36,100 nucleotides of DNA from Sulfuricella denitrificans (GCA_002632355.1 NSJJ01000021.1:1-36100); one strand, 5' to 3'. Shown: positions 1 through 8,225, numbered from the stretch's first letter. Translations and numbers: made by a program. The notes: generated by a model not told the origin, from the sequence alone.

Positions 1-192
1 GACCTGCATGCCGCTGGTGGGCGGCACCGGCACCGGCGTGACAATGGAGGTTTCTGGCGCAACGCCTGCCTTGAGAACGAAATCGACGCTGGCGAGCGAA
101 GCGCCGCAGCTACACAAGGCCTGGTCTGGCGGGTTGTGTGCTTCGCATACCGGGCAGATACGCTCGTATGCCTGGGGTGCCGGGGTTTCCAT
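1..192 (-). CDS. Zinc-ribbon protein, N-terminal part only (runs off window)
   Basis: The reading frame opens with ATG at 192-190 and stays open to base 1, giving at least 64 residues. It begins METPAPQAYERICPVC and carries two cysteine pairs, CPVC and CSCG, about ten residues apart, as in a small zinc ribbon (residues 13-30). After residue 45 it becomes rich in Pro, Val and Thr, like a linker. The start overlaps the TGA of the radical SAM gene by one base (TGATG), so the two are probably translationally coupled. It is the fourth member of a minus-strand cassette. The rest of the protein lies outside the window, so its full domain content is unknown. Zinc binding is inferred from the cysteine pattern. 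Confidence 0.7.
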   Translation of the reverse strand, partial: METPAPQAYERICPVCEAHNPPDQALCSCGASLASVDFVLKAGVAPETSIVTPVPVPPTSGMQV

Positions 193-860
193 CAGCGTCG
201 CCACGACACCTGGTCCAGTGACAGGCCGCGGCTCAGGCACAGCGCTTCCAGCCGGGCCATGTCGCCACGTTCCGGGATGCCGATCATCCAGATGCGTCCG
301 CCCTCGACGGCCACCTGCATCTGCTTCCCGTGCCCAGCGGCGCTTTCCTCCATGAAAGGCGCGAAACGCACGCTGCCGCGCGGTGAAAGCGGTACCAGCG
401 ACTGGTTGGAGGAGCCGCGCCACAGCTTGCCCAGCGGCAGGCCCTCGGCATAAGGTTCGGGAATGATGGCGTCGAGCAGGGCGAGCAGCGCTGAATGCTT
501 TTGCTGCAGGGTTTTCAGGGGGTAGCCGCTGTAGCACAGGATGTCGAAATCCACCCCGCCCTGTTTGCGCCAGCCATGCAGGCCCTTCAGCAGGGCGCGT
601 AGCGGGCCGGGCTGGTCGAAGGGTTCGCCGCCGCTGAGGGTGATGCCGTCTAGTTCGTTCCCGGCGGTGCGTTTGCACCAGGCCAGCAGATCGGTAACCG
701 TCATCGCGCGGCGCGGGTCGGGCGCCCAGGTGTCGGTCGAGACGCAGCCTTTGCAGCCGATGCCGCAGCCCTGCAGCCAGATGCCGATGCGCTTGCCCGG
801 CCCGAGCACGGTGACCGGGTAGTGCGCCTTGTTGATCTGGATCAGGATGCTTTGAGCCAT
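192..860 (-). CDS. NrdG-like radical SAM protein (4Fe-4S single-cluster type)
   Basis: The 222-residue protein has CGIGCKGC near residue 32, a CX3CX2C motif that would bind the SAM-coordinating 4Fe-4S cluster. A GGEP-type motif (SGGEPFDQ, near residue 76) follows, as expected for SAM binding. The overall look is that of the activase of anaerobic ribonucleotide reductase (COG0602), but NrdG is shorter (about 155 residues), and here the protein has a longer C-terminal part. No nrdD-like glycyl radical enzyme lies in the window. The gene starts one base after the stop of the AAA+ gene (TAG-C-ATG) and overlaps the next gene by one base. That context suggests a partner of the AAA+ protein rather than a true NrdG. 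The radical SAM fold is confident; the substrate is unknown. Confidence 0.8.
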   Translation of the reverse strand: MAQSILIQINKAHYPVTVLGPGKRIGIWLQGCGIGCKGCVSTDTWAPDPRRAMTVTDLLAWCKRTAGNELDGITLSGGEPFDQPGPLRALLKGLHGWRKQGGVDFDILCYSGYPLKTLQQKHSALLALLDAIIPEPYAEGLPLGKLWRGSSNQSLVPLSPRGSVRFAPFMEESAAGHGKQMQVAVEGGRIWMIGIPERGDMARLEALCLSRGLSLDQVSWRR

Positions 861-861
861 G

Positions 862-2709
862 CTATTCCAGCGTCAAACTGACGATGCGGTTTTCGTCCTC
901 GTGGATGGCGCTGACCGTGACGGTTTCGCGTCCTTCCAGCGGGAAGCGGAACAATGCGCGGCCGAGCGGATTGATGAACGAGGATTCGAGCTGATTGCCG
1001 ATGCCGCGCCCGCCGTTGGACAGGTCGCGGGTGCACAGGATAATCAGTTGCGTGCGCACCGCTTCGGACAGGATGAGTTCGATCTTGTGTTCCTCGCGCA
1101 CCCGGTTGACGATGTTTTTTAGCATGCCGGAGAAAATCTGCGCACTGATTGCCGCGTCGATGAAATTGAACACCACGATGTTGTCGCCGATGCGATTGAG
1201 GATTTCCGGACGCGAGAGGTGGAACTTGAAGTAATCCTGGATCGCACCGCGCACACGGCTCTCCACCTGGTCGTAGGTGTCGCCCGGCTGCACGTTCTGT
1301 ATGCGGCGGCCATGCTCGTCGTCGATGTAGATGCCGAGGTTGGAGGTAAAGATGATGATGGCTTCGGAGAAATAGGCGGTGTCGCCGCGTCCGTCGGTGA
1401 GACGGCCATCTTCCAGAATCTGCAGGAATTTGTCGAGAATGCGCGGGTGTGCCTTTTCGATCTCGTCGAACAACACCACGCTGAACGGTTTGTCGCGCAC
1501 CGCGTTGGTCAGCTCGCCACCAGCGTCGTAGCCGATATAGCCGGGCGGGGCGCCGAGCAGTCGCGCCCCGGCGTGTTCCTCGGCGAATTCGCTCATGTCG
1601 AAACGGATGTAGGCGCGCTCGTCGCCGAAAATGAGCTGGGTCAGAGTTTTTGCCAGCTCGGTCTTGCCCACACCGGTGGGGCCGGCGAAAAACAGCACTC
1701 CGCGAGGCCGGTTGCCGCCTGCGCGCGACTGCGCGCCGGTCAGCCCCATCACCGAGCGCATCAGGATGTCGATGGTTTTGGTCACGGCCTGCTGCTGGCC
1801 GCGGACGCGTTCCTCGATGAAGGGATGGGCGTCAGCAATTTTTTCGCGCAGATAGGTTTTCTTCCAAGGGTTGTCGGAGACCCCCACCTTGAAACATTGC
1901 ACCGCGTCGTCCACATCGCGGAAAGCAATCCCTTGCCGGTCGGCAAGCTGGGCGATATCGCTCATGGCGGTCAGTGGCAGGCCGTCGGTGTTGCTGGCGA
2001 AAAGCTGGCGGTATTTTTCCTGTTCCTCCGCAGTGCCTTCGCCGTAACCCGGGAAAAGGCGCCCCAGGATGCGCGCAGTCTCGCTCCGGGTTTCGTAATC
2101 CGGGTAGCTGATATTGAGTGCGTGGATACGGGCGCTGTCCAGCGTCAGCCACGAGGGCATGTCCTGTGGCCGGTTGACCAGCCACAGAATGGGGTTGAAG
2201 CGCGCCTTGCCCAGTGGCGTGGAAATATCCGCACCGCGCGGCACGATGGGGTTGGCCGTGAGGGAAAGGCGCTCGGCGGCAACATAGAAGCGATGCTCTC
2301 CTGCATCCAGGTGGTCGGCCTGGCGCACCAGACGTGAGGCGAAATCGATGACCAGGCCGCAACGCGCCTCGCGCTGGGTGCTTACTTTTTCCATGATGCC
2401 GATCAGGCTTTCCAGGCTCATGGGCATGGAGCCGTCCTGCAGTTTGAGATCGAACAGCCGGGTCGCCAGTTCCACCGTGGCCGGTTCGTTGGGATAGGGG
2501 CGCAATCCGTCCACCGGATCGTAGACCAGCAGAAAACGGAATTCCTGCCTGCTGAGGAAGGTCCACAGGCAGCGCAGCAGGGGGGCAACGGTGGGACCGC
2601 CGGGCAACGGGGTGAGGAAGTGATCGCGTATATTTCCGGCCACCACGAATTGAGAGCGTATCGGCAGCAGGCGTTCCAGATCGCGGATCCAGCGGGGCGT
2701 CAGTTCCAT
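862..2709 (-). CDS. ClpB-like AAA+ ATPase with degenerate first AAA module
   Basis: The protein is about 615 residues. The C-terminal half is a ClpA/ClpB D2-type AAA+ domain with Walker A GPTGVGKTE (about residues 343-351), pore loop GYIGY (390-394), Walker B VVLFDEIE (411-418), sensor 1 TSN (455-457), arginine finger region SRPEILNR (499-506) and sensor 2 GGRGIGNQLE (566-575). The N-terminal half looks like a second AAA module without a Walker A: GLVIDFA resembles a Walker B and ILWLVNR a sensor 1. No Clp N domain, ClpB middle domain or IGF/IGL ClpP-docking loop is visible, so it is likely a stand-alone remodelling ATPase. I chose ATG 2709, preceded by GAGGG. A TTG at 2727, overlapping the upstream stop as TTGA, is the alternative and adds six residues. 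Its clients are unknown and are presumably the cassette partners. Confidence 0.85.
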   Translation of the reverse strand: MELTPRWIRDLERLLPIRSQFVVAGNIRDHFLTPLPGGPTVAPLLRCLWTFLSRQEFRFLLVYDPVDGLRPYPNEPATVELATRLFDLKLQDGSMPMSLESLIGIMEKVSTQREARCGLVIDFASRLVRQADHLDAGEHRFYVAAERLSLTANPIVPRGADISTPLGKARFNPILWLVNRPQDMPSWLTLDSARIHALNISYPDYETRSETARILGRLFPGYGEGTAEEQEKYRQLFASNTDGLPLTAMSDIAQLADRQGIAFRDVDDAVQCFKVGVSDNPWKKTYLREKIADAHPFIEERVRGQQQAVTKTIDILMRSVMGLTGAQSRAGGNRPRGVLFFAGPTGVGKTELAKTLTQLIFGDERAYIRFDMSEFAEEHAGARLLGAPPGYIGYDAGGELTNAVRDKPFSVVLFDEIEKAHPRILDKFLQILEDGRLTDGRGDTAYFSEAIIIFTSNLGIYIDDEHGRRIQNVQPGDTYDQVESRVRGAIQDYFKFHLSRPEILNRIGDNIVVFNFIDAAISAQIFSGMLKNIVNRVREEHKIELILSEAVRTQLIILCTRDLSNGGRGIGNQLESSFINPLGRALFRFPLEGRETVTVSAIHEDENRIVSLTLE

Positions 2710-2723
2710 GGGCGGTTTTTCCC

Positions 2724-4040
2724 TCAAGGGTTTTTCAAGTGCAAGGGTGCGGCGCTAGCGCGGCTGCGTTCTTCCTCTTTGCTCGCCTGCGGCAGGGTAG
2801 CCGGGTCGACGGCCTGCACCGGCAGTTCGCCCGCACCGAGCTGGCGCGTGACAGCCAGATTCAGGCCGCGTGCTGCAAGGGTCTGCTGCAAGCGCGGGAA
2901 TTCGCTGCACCAGCGGTCCTCTGCCAGAAAATCCAGGCGCTGCCGCTGTGGGTTGTCCTCTTCGCTGCGCGGACGCACGACATTGAAGTTGAGCGTTTTT
3001 TCCCGCGCATCCAGGCGCATGCGCACAAAGTAATTCTCCCAGCCCGGGCGCTGGAAATGCACCACACCGCCATCCACAAACAGGGTGCTTTCCACGCCTT
3101 CCACCTCGTAGCCCAGATCGCGCAGCGATTGTTCCAGTACCAGCGCCGCAGCTTCCTGTTCCTCGTGTTCGCGCGCTTTTTGCGCTGCGTCCAGCAGTTC
3201 CTGCGCTGCCCGGTGTGTTTCCGGGGCAAGGCGTTCGGTTCCCATCGCCACCGCTTCGAGTGCCGTGCGCAGAAAAGCAGGCGTACTGTCGGGCAGGGCT
3301 TCCAGCAGGGCAAGCGCTTCTGCGGCGTCCTCGCTTTTTGTGGCCTGTTCAGTGTGGTAACGCTGTACCCCGAGACGCAACTCCGTAGCCAGTGACTCGG
3401 CGCGTTCGAGCGAGGGCGCCAGCACGATGTCCCGCGCCAGTCGCTCCAGCTCGTGCGGCATGACTAAGCCTTCAGGCAGTTCGAGACGTTCGAGGATGCG
3501 TGCGGCGGTATCGCTGAACTGTTTTGTCTGTTCCGGATCGAGGCCTGGCTGGAAGCTGCGCTGCAGGGCATAGGCGGCGAGCAGTTTGTCCAGGTCGGGC
3601 GCGGCCGTATCCTGCAGCAGGGCGCGCTGTTTTTCACTCGCACCGGCGCCAGCCTGGGCCAGCAGCGCCTCGATGCGGTGGATTGCCTCCCGCACGGTGT
3701 TGGCGTGGGCGGCCAGCGTTTCTTGATCATTAACGGCCGGGCGCTGCAAGGGGGCCATATTCAAAGCGGCATTCGCATCCAGCGCCAGCACGATGCCGCG
3801 CAGACGTTCGAGCTGCCGCTCGTTGCGCCCGACTTCTTCCAGCAGGGCAGACTGCCGTTGCAGGCGGGTTTCACGCTGCTGCCGGCGCGTAGCGACGATT
3901 TCCGCTTCACGTTCCCTGGCCTGCTCGAGCGCCTCGGCATATTCCTGCCCCATGGCGCGGGCTTCTTTAAGGGCTTGCGCAGCCAGAATCACGGCCCCCA
4001 GGGGCGTAAAGGAAAAGGCTGCAGTAATGGGGCCGCTCAT
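2724..4040 (-). CDS. Coiled-coil protein of unknown function, first gene of AAA+/radical SAM cassette
   Basis: The 438-residue protein starts MSGPITAAFSFTPLGAVILAA, a hydrophobic stretch that could be a weak membrane anchor. A long charged coiled-coil region follows (about residues 25-90, rich in Gln, Arg and Glu heptads). The middle is alpha-helical and Ala/Leu/Glu-rich. Near residue 310 the sequence changes to an apparently globular, beta-containing part (LGYEVEGVESTLFVDGGVV) ending with a Pro/Glu/Ser tail. I do not recognise the family. An in-frame ATG at 4118 exists, but it lies upstream of the likely promoter, so ATG 4040 is preferred even though its ribosome site is weak. The stop lies 15 bases before the ATG of the AAA+ gene. 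It could be an adaptor or scaffold for that ATPase; this is inference from position. Confidence 0.75.
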   Translation of the reverse strand: MSGPITAAFSFTPLGAVILAAQALKEARAMGQEYAEALEQAREREAEIVATRRQQRETRLQRQSALLEEVGRNERQLERLRGIVLALDANAALNMAPLQRPAVNDQETLAAHANTVREAIHRIEALLAQAGAGASEKQRALLQDTAAPDLDKLLAAYALQRSFQPGLDPEQTKQFSDTAARILERLELPEGLVMPHELERLARDIVLAPSLERAESLATELRLGVQRYHTEQATKSEDAAEALALLEALPDSTPAFLRTALEAVAMGTERLAPETHRAAQELLDAAQKAREHEEQEAAALVLEQSLRDLGYEVEGVESTLFVDGGVVHFQRPGWENYFVRMRLDAREKTLNFNVVRPRSEEDNPQRQRLDFLAEDRWCSEFPRLQQTLAARGLNLAVTRQLGAGELPVQAVDPATLPQASKEEERSRASAAPLHLKNP

Positions 4041-4085
4041 GGCTCGATCAATTCCGGTGGCTGTCTGTGGTTGAAGGCATTCTGC

Positions 4086-4129
4086 AATATACCAAGCTGG
4101 TCGAAGTGTAGTCCACATTTGAGATGTGG
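4086..4129 (-). promoter_or_regulatory. Candidate promoter with overlapping dyad for the AAA+/radical SAM cassette
   Basis: Read on the minus strand, TGGACT (4115-4110) and TATATT (4091-4086) are spaced by 18 bases, giving a plausible sigma-70 promoter with a start near 4079 and a leader of about 39 bases to ATG 4040. A dyad, CCACAT-TTGAG-ATGTGG (4113-4129), overlaps the -35 element and could be an operator or a short hairpin. No regulator gene lies next to it. Confidence 0.4.
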
Positions 4130-4229
4130 GATGCGCTTTGCACGGGGTGGATTGGGGGCGGGAATGCAGGCCCTGTGGAAATGAGTCTGGGCGGCAGCTT
4201 AGCCCGAACCCCTGCGCTCAAGGCAAAAA

Positions 4230-4925
4230 TCAGGGCACTTCAGATGCCGGCATCCGGGCCAGAATGATGGCGGTCTTCTTCACCAGTCCTTTTGCATTGC
4301 GGTGCGTGTCGTAATAACGCGGATTGGGCACCATGGCTGCGAGCCTGGCGGCCTGCTCCGGCCCGAGGCTGGCGGCGCTGGTCTTGTAGTAATAGCGCGA
4401 GGCCGCTTCCGCGCCGAACACGCTGTTGCCCCACTCGATCACGTTCAGGTAGATCTCGAATATCCGCTGCTTCGACATCATCTTTTCCAGCATCAGCGTG
4501 ATGAGCGCTTCTTCGCCCTTGCGCCAGAATGCCTTGCGGGATGAGAGGAACAGATTCTTCGCCAGTTGCTGGCTGATGGTGGAGCCGCCGGCGACGATCT
4601 TGCCTTTTTTCAGGTTTTTTTCGTAGGCTTTCTGGATGCCATCCCAGTCGAAACCTTCGTGGTCGACGAATTTGGCGTCCTCCGAGGCAATCAGGGCACG
4701 TTTGAGCTGGGGCGATATCCGGTTGTAAGGCACCCATTTATGGCTCAATTCGGCGTCCGGATTTCTGGACTGCATTTCTGCCAGGCGCGTGTTCATGAAG
4801 GCGCTGGTGGCGGGGTTGTGGTCCACCCACCACCAGATATGCGCGAAAATCCACGCCTGGTATAACACTATGATCGCAACCAGAATCAGCATGCCGCGCC
4901 ACAGCCAGCGCCAGAAGAATTTCAT
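4230..4925 (-). CDS. mtgA: Monofunctional biosynthetic peptidoglycan transglycosylase
   Basis: MtgA polymerises lipid II into glycan strands at the outer face of the inner membrane. The 231-residue protein (E. coli form about 242) has one N-terminal membrane helix (about residues 9-31) followed by a GT51 domain. Visible family motifs are ASEDAKFVDHEGFDW, with the catalytic Glu, and GGSTISQQLAKNLFL, then a RIFEIYLNVIEWG segment. ATG 4925 overlaps the aroE stop as ATGA. A longer frame exists upstream but would overlap aroE by more than 50 bases. The aroE-mtgA order is common in betaproteobacteria. There is no transpeptidase domain, as expected. Confidence 0.95.
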   Translation of the reverse strand: MKFFWRWLWRGMLILVAIIVLYQAWIFAHIWWWVDHNPATSAFMNTRLAEMQSRNPDAELSHKWVPYNRISPQLKRALIASEDAKFVDHEGFDWDGIQKAYEKNLKKGKIVAGGSTISQQLAKNLFLSSRKAFWRKGEEALITLMLEKMMSKQRIFEIYLNVIEWGNSVFGAEAASRYYYKTSAASLGPEQAARLAAMVPNPRYYDTHRNAKGLVKKTAIILARMPASEVP

Positions 4926-5737
4926 AGGGCCTTCAGCATGGCCATGACCGGCCCGGTCTCGGGCCGCACGCCGCGCCACAGAAAGAAGGATTCCGCTGCC
5001 TGCTCTACCAGCATGCCAAGCCCGTCGGCAAGACGGGCTGCGCCGTGGTCGCGGGCGAAGTGGAGGAAGGGAGTCAGACCCTTGCCGTACATCATGTCGT
5101 AGGCGAGGCTGCCGGGAGAGAATACATCTGCAGGCAGAGGGGGGAGTTCGTCTGACAGGCTGCTGGAAGTGGCGTTGATGATGAGGTCGAAATGACAGCC
5201 TGCCAGGCTGTTGTATTCACCGCTGGAGATGTCGCCGTGATCCAGAAACAGTTGCGCAAGCTCGTGCGCCTTTGCGGGGGTGCGATTGGCAATCGCAAAG
5301 AGTGCCGGATATTCTTTCAGAAGCGGCAGGATCACGCCGCGTGCAGCGCCGCCCGCACCCATGAGCAGGATACGCTTGCCCTGGATCTTGAAGCCAAGAT
5401 TTTGGGTGATGTCGCGTACCAGGCCGGCGCCGTCGGTGTTGTCGCCGAGAATGTCGCCATCCTCGAATTTGAGGGTGTTGGCCGCCTGCGCCAGTTGCGC
5501 GCGCTCAGTCAGGCGGGTGGCCAGTTTCCACGCTTCCTGCTTGAAGGGCACGGTGACATTGAGCCCCTTTCCGTCCGACTCCCGGAAAGCCTGAACCGCT
5601 TCTGAAAATCCGTCCAGCGGTGCAAGCAGTGTGGTATAGCACAGGTCCTGCCCGGTTTGCCGGGCAAATTCGCTGTGAATCAGGGGAGATTTGCTGTGGG
5701 CGATGGGGTTTCCCACCACGGCATAACGGTCGGTCAT
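4922..5737 (-). CDS. aroE: Shikimate dehydrogenase
   Basis: AroE reduces 3-dehydroshikimate to shikimate with NADPH in aromatic amino acid synthesis. The 271-residue protein has the usual length. Motifs seen are NPIAHSKSP (shikimate binding, residues 10-18), NVTVPFK with the catalytic Lys (about residue 65), DNTDG with the catalytic Asp (about residue 101), the dinucleotide loop GAGGAARG (about 127-134) and the NRT segment that selects NADP. The C-terminal DGLGMLVEQAA is typical. It is co-transcribed with mtgA through a 4-base overlap. Its start faces the divergent PhnD-rhodanese gene across a gap of about 118 bases that must hold both promoters; I see no strong hexamers there. Confidence 0.97.
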   Translation of the reverse strand: MTDRYAVVGNPIAHSKSPLIHSEFARQTGQDLCYTTLLAPLDGFSEAVQAFRESDGKGLNVTVPFKQEAWKLATRLTERAQLAQAANTLKFEDGDILGDNTDGAGLVRDITQNLGFKIQGKRILLMGAGGAARGVILPLLKEYPALFAIANRTPAKAHELAQLFLDHGDISSGEYNSLAGCHFDLIINATSSSLSDELPPLPADVFSPGSLAYDMMYGKGLTPFLHFARDHGAARLADGLGMLVEQAAESFFLWRGVRPETGPVMAMLKAL

Positions 5738-5855
5738 GAGGTTCTCGGAAATTGGGTTTGCTGGGCGCGAATTTTACCCCATGGTTCGATTTCACAATAA
5801 GGCTTTCTCAAGTAAGCTATGTACCGCAAAAAAAATATTTCAAGGGGATTTCTCA

Positions 5856-7043
5856 ATGTTAAGGGCAATATCGTATTTTCTGTTTCTGACGACAATGGCG
5901 TGCGGAATTCCGGCATGGTCGGCGGAAAGTTTGAAACTGGCAGCGGTTCCCTCGGACAGCGAGCGTTATTCGGATGTCGAGGTGCTGAATAAATACCAGT
6001 CGCTGGCCAAATATCTGAGTCAGCAATTGAACGCGCCGGTCGATTTCACCCCGGTGGCGAATCCTTTTATCGCGGCCAAGCATGCCAGTCGCGGCGAATA
6101 CGACATGATCATCGCACCGGCCCATGCCATCGCCAGTGTGTTGAAAGCCGGGTTCAATCCCTTGTGCAAGGAAGGCGGCACGGTGGAAACGGTGTTTGTC
6201 GCGGCTAAGACTTCGCCATGGAATGACATCAAGGATGCGGGCGGCGCCAAGCTGGGTTTGCCGCCTTTCGAAATGCTCCAGGCGAGCCTGGCACGCGGGG
6301 AATTGAATTCAAAATCAATAGAAACCAGGAAGCATTTCAAGGAGGCCCGCTACTTCCGCAGCCAGGAGGCGGAACTTTTTGCGCTTGAAATCAATAGCAT
6401 GGAAGTCGTTGCGGTGGACTCTGCCATGGCAGAAAAATGGCTGAAGTCACATTCAGGGAAAATCATTCAGCGCACTTCCGATGCGCCTAAAATGGCTTTT
6501 GCAGTGAATTCGAAGCGAATCAGCCCGGAGCAGGAGAAGAAAATCGAAGCTGCCCTGTTGAAATACAATGAGGTCGAAACCAAAGCCAGAAAAAAAATGG
6601 ATTTTTCCCTGACCAGGCGGGAAGAGTTTGCGGCAATTTCCTCCCTGCTCAATACCACGCCCAAGGAACTGACGGGTGCGCAGGTGATCGAGGCCAAACA
6701 GGCCAGTGATCTGATCGCAAAAGGCATTGTCGTGATCGATGCGCGTAACGATGCCGAATACGTGGACGGGCATATCAAGGGAGCCGCACTGGTTCCTTAT
6801 CATGAGGTCAGTGCGAAGGAAGTCGGGTTCGATGGGGCAGACGATAAATTTGATCTGGCCAAATTGCCGCAGGACAAGAATGCCGCCATGCTGCTCTATT
6901 GCGACGGCACGCCCTGCTGGAAGAGCTACAAGGCCTCCGCGCTGGCAATCCGCAATGGTTACAGGAATGTTTACTGGTTCCGCGGGGGCTACCCTGAGTG
7001 GAAAGCGGCTGGCTATCCGGTTGAAACTGGCAAGAACAAGTAG
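5856..7043 (+). CDS. Secreted PhnD-like substrate-binding protein fused to a rhodanese domain
   Basis: The 395-residue protein has a signal peptide (residues 1 to about 22, ending in PAWSAES). A periplasmic binding domain of the phosphate/phosphonate (PhnD) type follows (about 25-285), with the family's start LKLAAVPSDS, an AKYLSQQLN helix, and YDMIIAPAHA. The last 100 residues form a rhodanese domain: VVIDARNDAEYVDGHIKGA and the active-site loop LLYCDGTPCWKS with Cys near 349 and 354. ATG 5856 is preceded by AGGGGA at good spacing. No ABC permease or ATPase gene is adjacent, so it may not serve classical import. A periplasmic sulfurtransferase gated by a bound oxyanion is one reading. It is followed 27 bases later by a cation efflux gene. 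Domain calls are confident; the function of the fusion is unknown. Confidence 0.88.
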   Translation: MLRAISYFLFLTTMACGIPAWSAESLKLAAVPSDSERYSDVEVLNKYQSLAKYLSQQLNAPVDFTPVANPFIAAKHASRGEYDMIIAPAHAIASVLKAGFNPLCKEGGTVETVFVAAKTSPWNDIKDAGGAKLGLPPFEMLQASLARGELNSKSIETRKHFKEARYFRSQEAELFALEINSMEVVAVDSAMAEKWLKSHSGKIIQRTSDAPKMAFAVNSKRISPEQEKKIEAALLKYNEVETKARKKMDFSLTRREEFAAISSLLNTTPKELTGAQVIEAKQASDLIAKGIVVIDARNDAEYVDGHIKGAALVPYHEVSAKEVGFDGADDKFDLAKLPQDKNAAMLLYCDGTPCWKSYKASALAIRNGYRNVYWFRGGYPEWKAAGYPVETGKNK

Positions 7044-7070
7044 AAACCGGCTGGTTCCGGCGGAGTCGTT

Positions 7071-8225
7071 GTGGAAAATAAAAGCGTAAATGCAGGCCCT
7101 CACAAGGGGGGCGGGCATCACTACCATGAAGCGAAAAGAGTGACGCTGGTGAGTGTCGGCGTGAATGTGGCGCTGACCCTGCTGCAAATCGTGGTCGGCA
7201 TTATCGGCAAGTCGCAGGCGCTGGTGGCCGACGGCATGCATTCGCTTTCTGATCTGCTGTGTGACTTTCTGGTCCTGTTTGCCAACCGTCACGGCTCCAA
7301 GGATGCGGATGAAGATCATCCTTACGGCCATGCGCGCATCGAAACCGCAACCACGCTGGTGCTGGGCTTGATCCTGATGGGAACGGGCGCCGCCTTGCTG
7401 TGGGGGGCGGCGCAGCGCCTGCAGGATCCATCGGCGCTGCAGAAAGTGCATGTCATGACGTTGTGGATTGCAGCACTTACGCTGCTGGGCAAGGAGAGTC
7501 TGTTCCGCTACATGCTGCATGTGGCGCGCAAGCTGAAGTCCCGCATGCTCGAAGCGAATGCCTGGCATGCGCGTTCCGATGCGGCTTCTTCGGTGGTCGT
7601 GGTAGCCGGGATTGCCGGTAATCTGGCGGGCGTGACTTCGCTCGACCTGCTCGCGGCGGCGCTGGTGGCGGCGATGATTTTTCGCATGGGCTGGAAGCAG
7701 GCTTACCACGCGCTGATGGAACTGATCGATACCAGCCTGGACGAAAAAGATGTGGCGGCGATCCGCGCCACCCTGCTGGCGACCCCCGGGGTGCGCGACC
7801 TGCACGAACTGCGTACGCGGCGCATGGGCGACCGGGCACTGGTGGATGCGCATGTGCTGGTAGATCCCAAAATCAGCGTTTCCGAGGGGCATTACGTGGC
7901 GGAAACGGCGCGCGCCCGCGTAGTCAAAACCCACGATGCGCTGGATGTGATGATCCATATCGATCCCGAGGACGATTCGGCGGTCAAGCGCAGCCTGCAC
8001 CTGCCGCCGCGCGAAGTATTGCTGACGCATCTGGAACAGCAATTGACCCTGCCACTGCCCCAGAACAGCCGTATTACGCTTCATTATCTGGATGGCAGGG
8101 TGGAGGTGGATATTTTTCTGTCAGGGCCGCTGCCGGATGACAGCTTCGCCAATGCCGTTGCTGGCTTGTCTCCGGACGATCCCTATTTTGGCGCCATCCG
8201 TTTGTTTTATGCGTCCGCACCATAA
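7071..8225 (+). CDS. Cation diffusion facilitator (FieF/MamM-type metal exporter)
   Basis: The 384-residue inner-membrane protein belongs to the cation diffusion facilitator family, which exports Zn, Fe, Mn or Co in exchange for protons. The His-rich N-terminus (GGGHHYHEAKR) precedes six predicted helices. The metal site motifs are HSLSDLLCD on helix 2 and HARSDAASS on helix 5, both with paired acidic residues. The DEDHPYGHARIE loop between helices 2 and 3 is typical. A cytoplasmic dimerisation domain follows from about residue 215, with an extra tail after about 305. The start is GTG 7071 with GGAG five bases upstream. The metal cannot be chosen from sequence alone. Its stop codon lies inside the distal NtrC site of glnA. 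Confidence 0.93.
   Translation: MENKSVNAGPHKGGGHHYHEAKRVTLVSVGVNVALTLLQIVVGIIGKSQALVADGMHSLSDLLCDFLVLFANRHGSKDADEDHPYGHARIETATTLVLGLILMGTGAALLWGAAQRLQDPSALQKVHVMTLWIAALTLLGKESLFRYMLHVARKLKSRMLEANAWHARSDAASSVVVVAGIAGNLAGVTSLDLLAAALVAAMIFRMGWKQAYHALMELIDTSLDEKDVAAIRATLLATPGVRDLHELRTRRMGDRALVDAHVLVDPKISVSEGHYVAETARARVVKTHDALDVMIHIDPEDDSAVKRSLHLPPREVLLTHLEQQLTLPLPQNSRITLHYLDGRVEVDIFLSGPLPDDSFANAVAGLSPDDPYFGAIRLFYASAP

Noticed and set aside
192-860. Calling the radical SAM gene nrdG
   Set aside because: No nrdD is visible, the protein is longer than NrdG, and it is coupled to unrelated genes.
1219-2337. A 372-codon plus-strand frame opposite the AAA+ gene
   Set aside because: It mirrors the real minus-strand gene; its product has no domain and no start signal, and AAA+ motifs are on the other strand.
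6453-8084. A 543-codon minus-strand frame opposite the rhodanese fusion and the cation exporter
   Set aside because: It spans two real plus-strand genes and encodes a His/Gln/Arg-rich shadow product.
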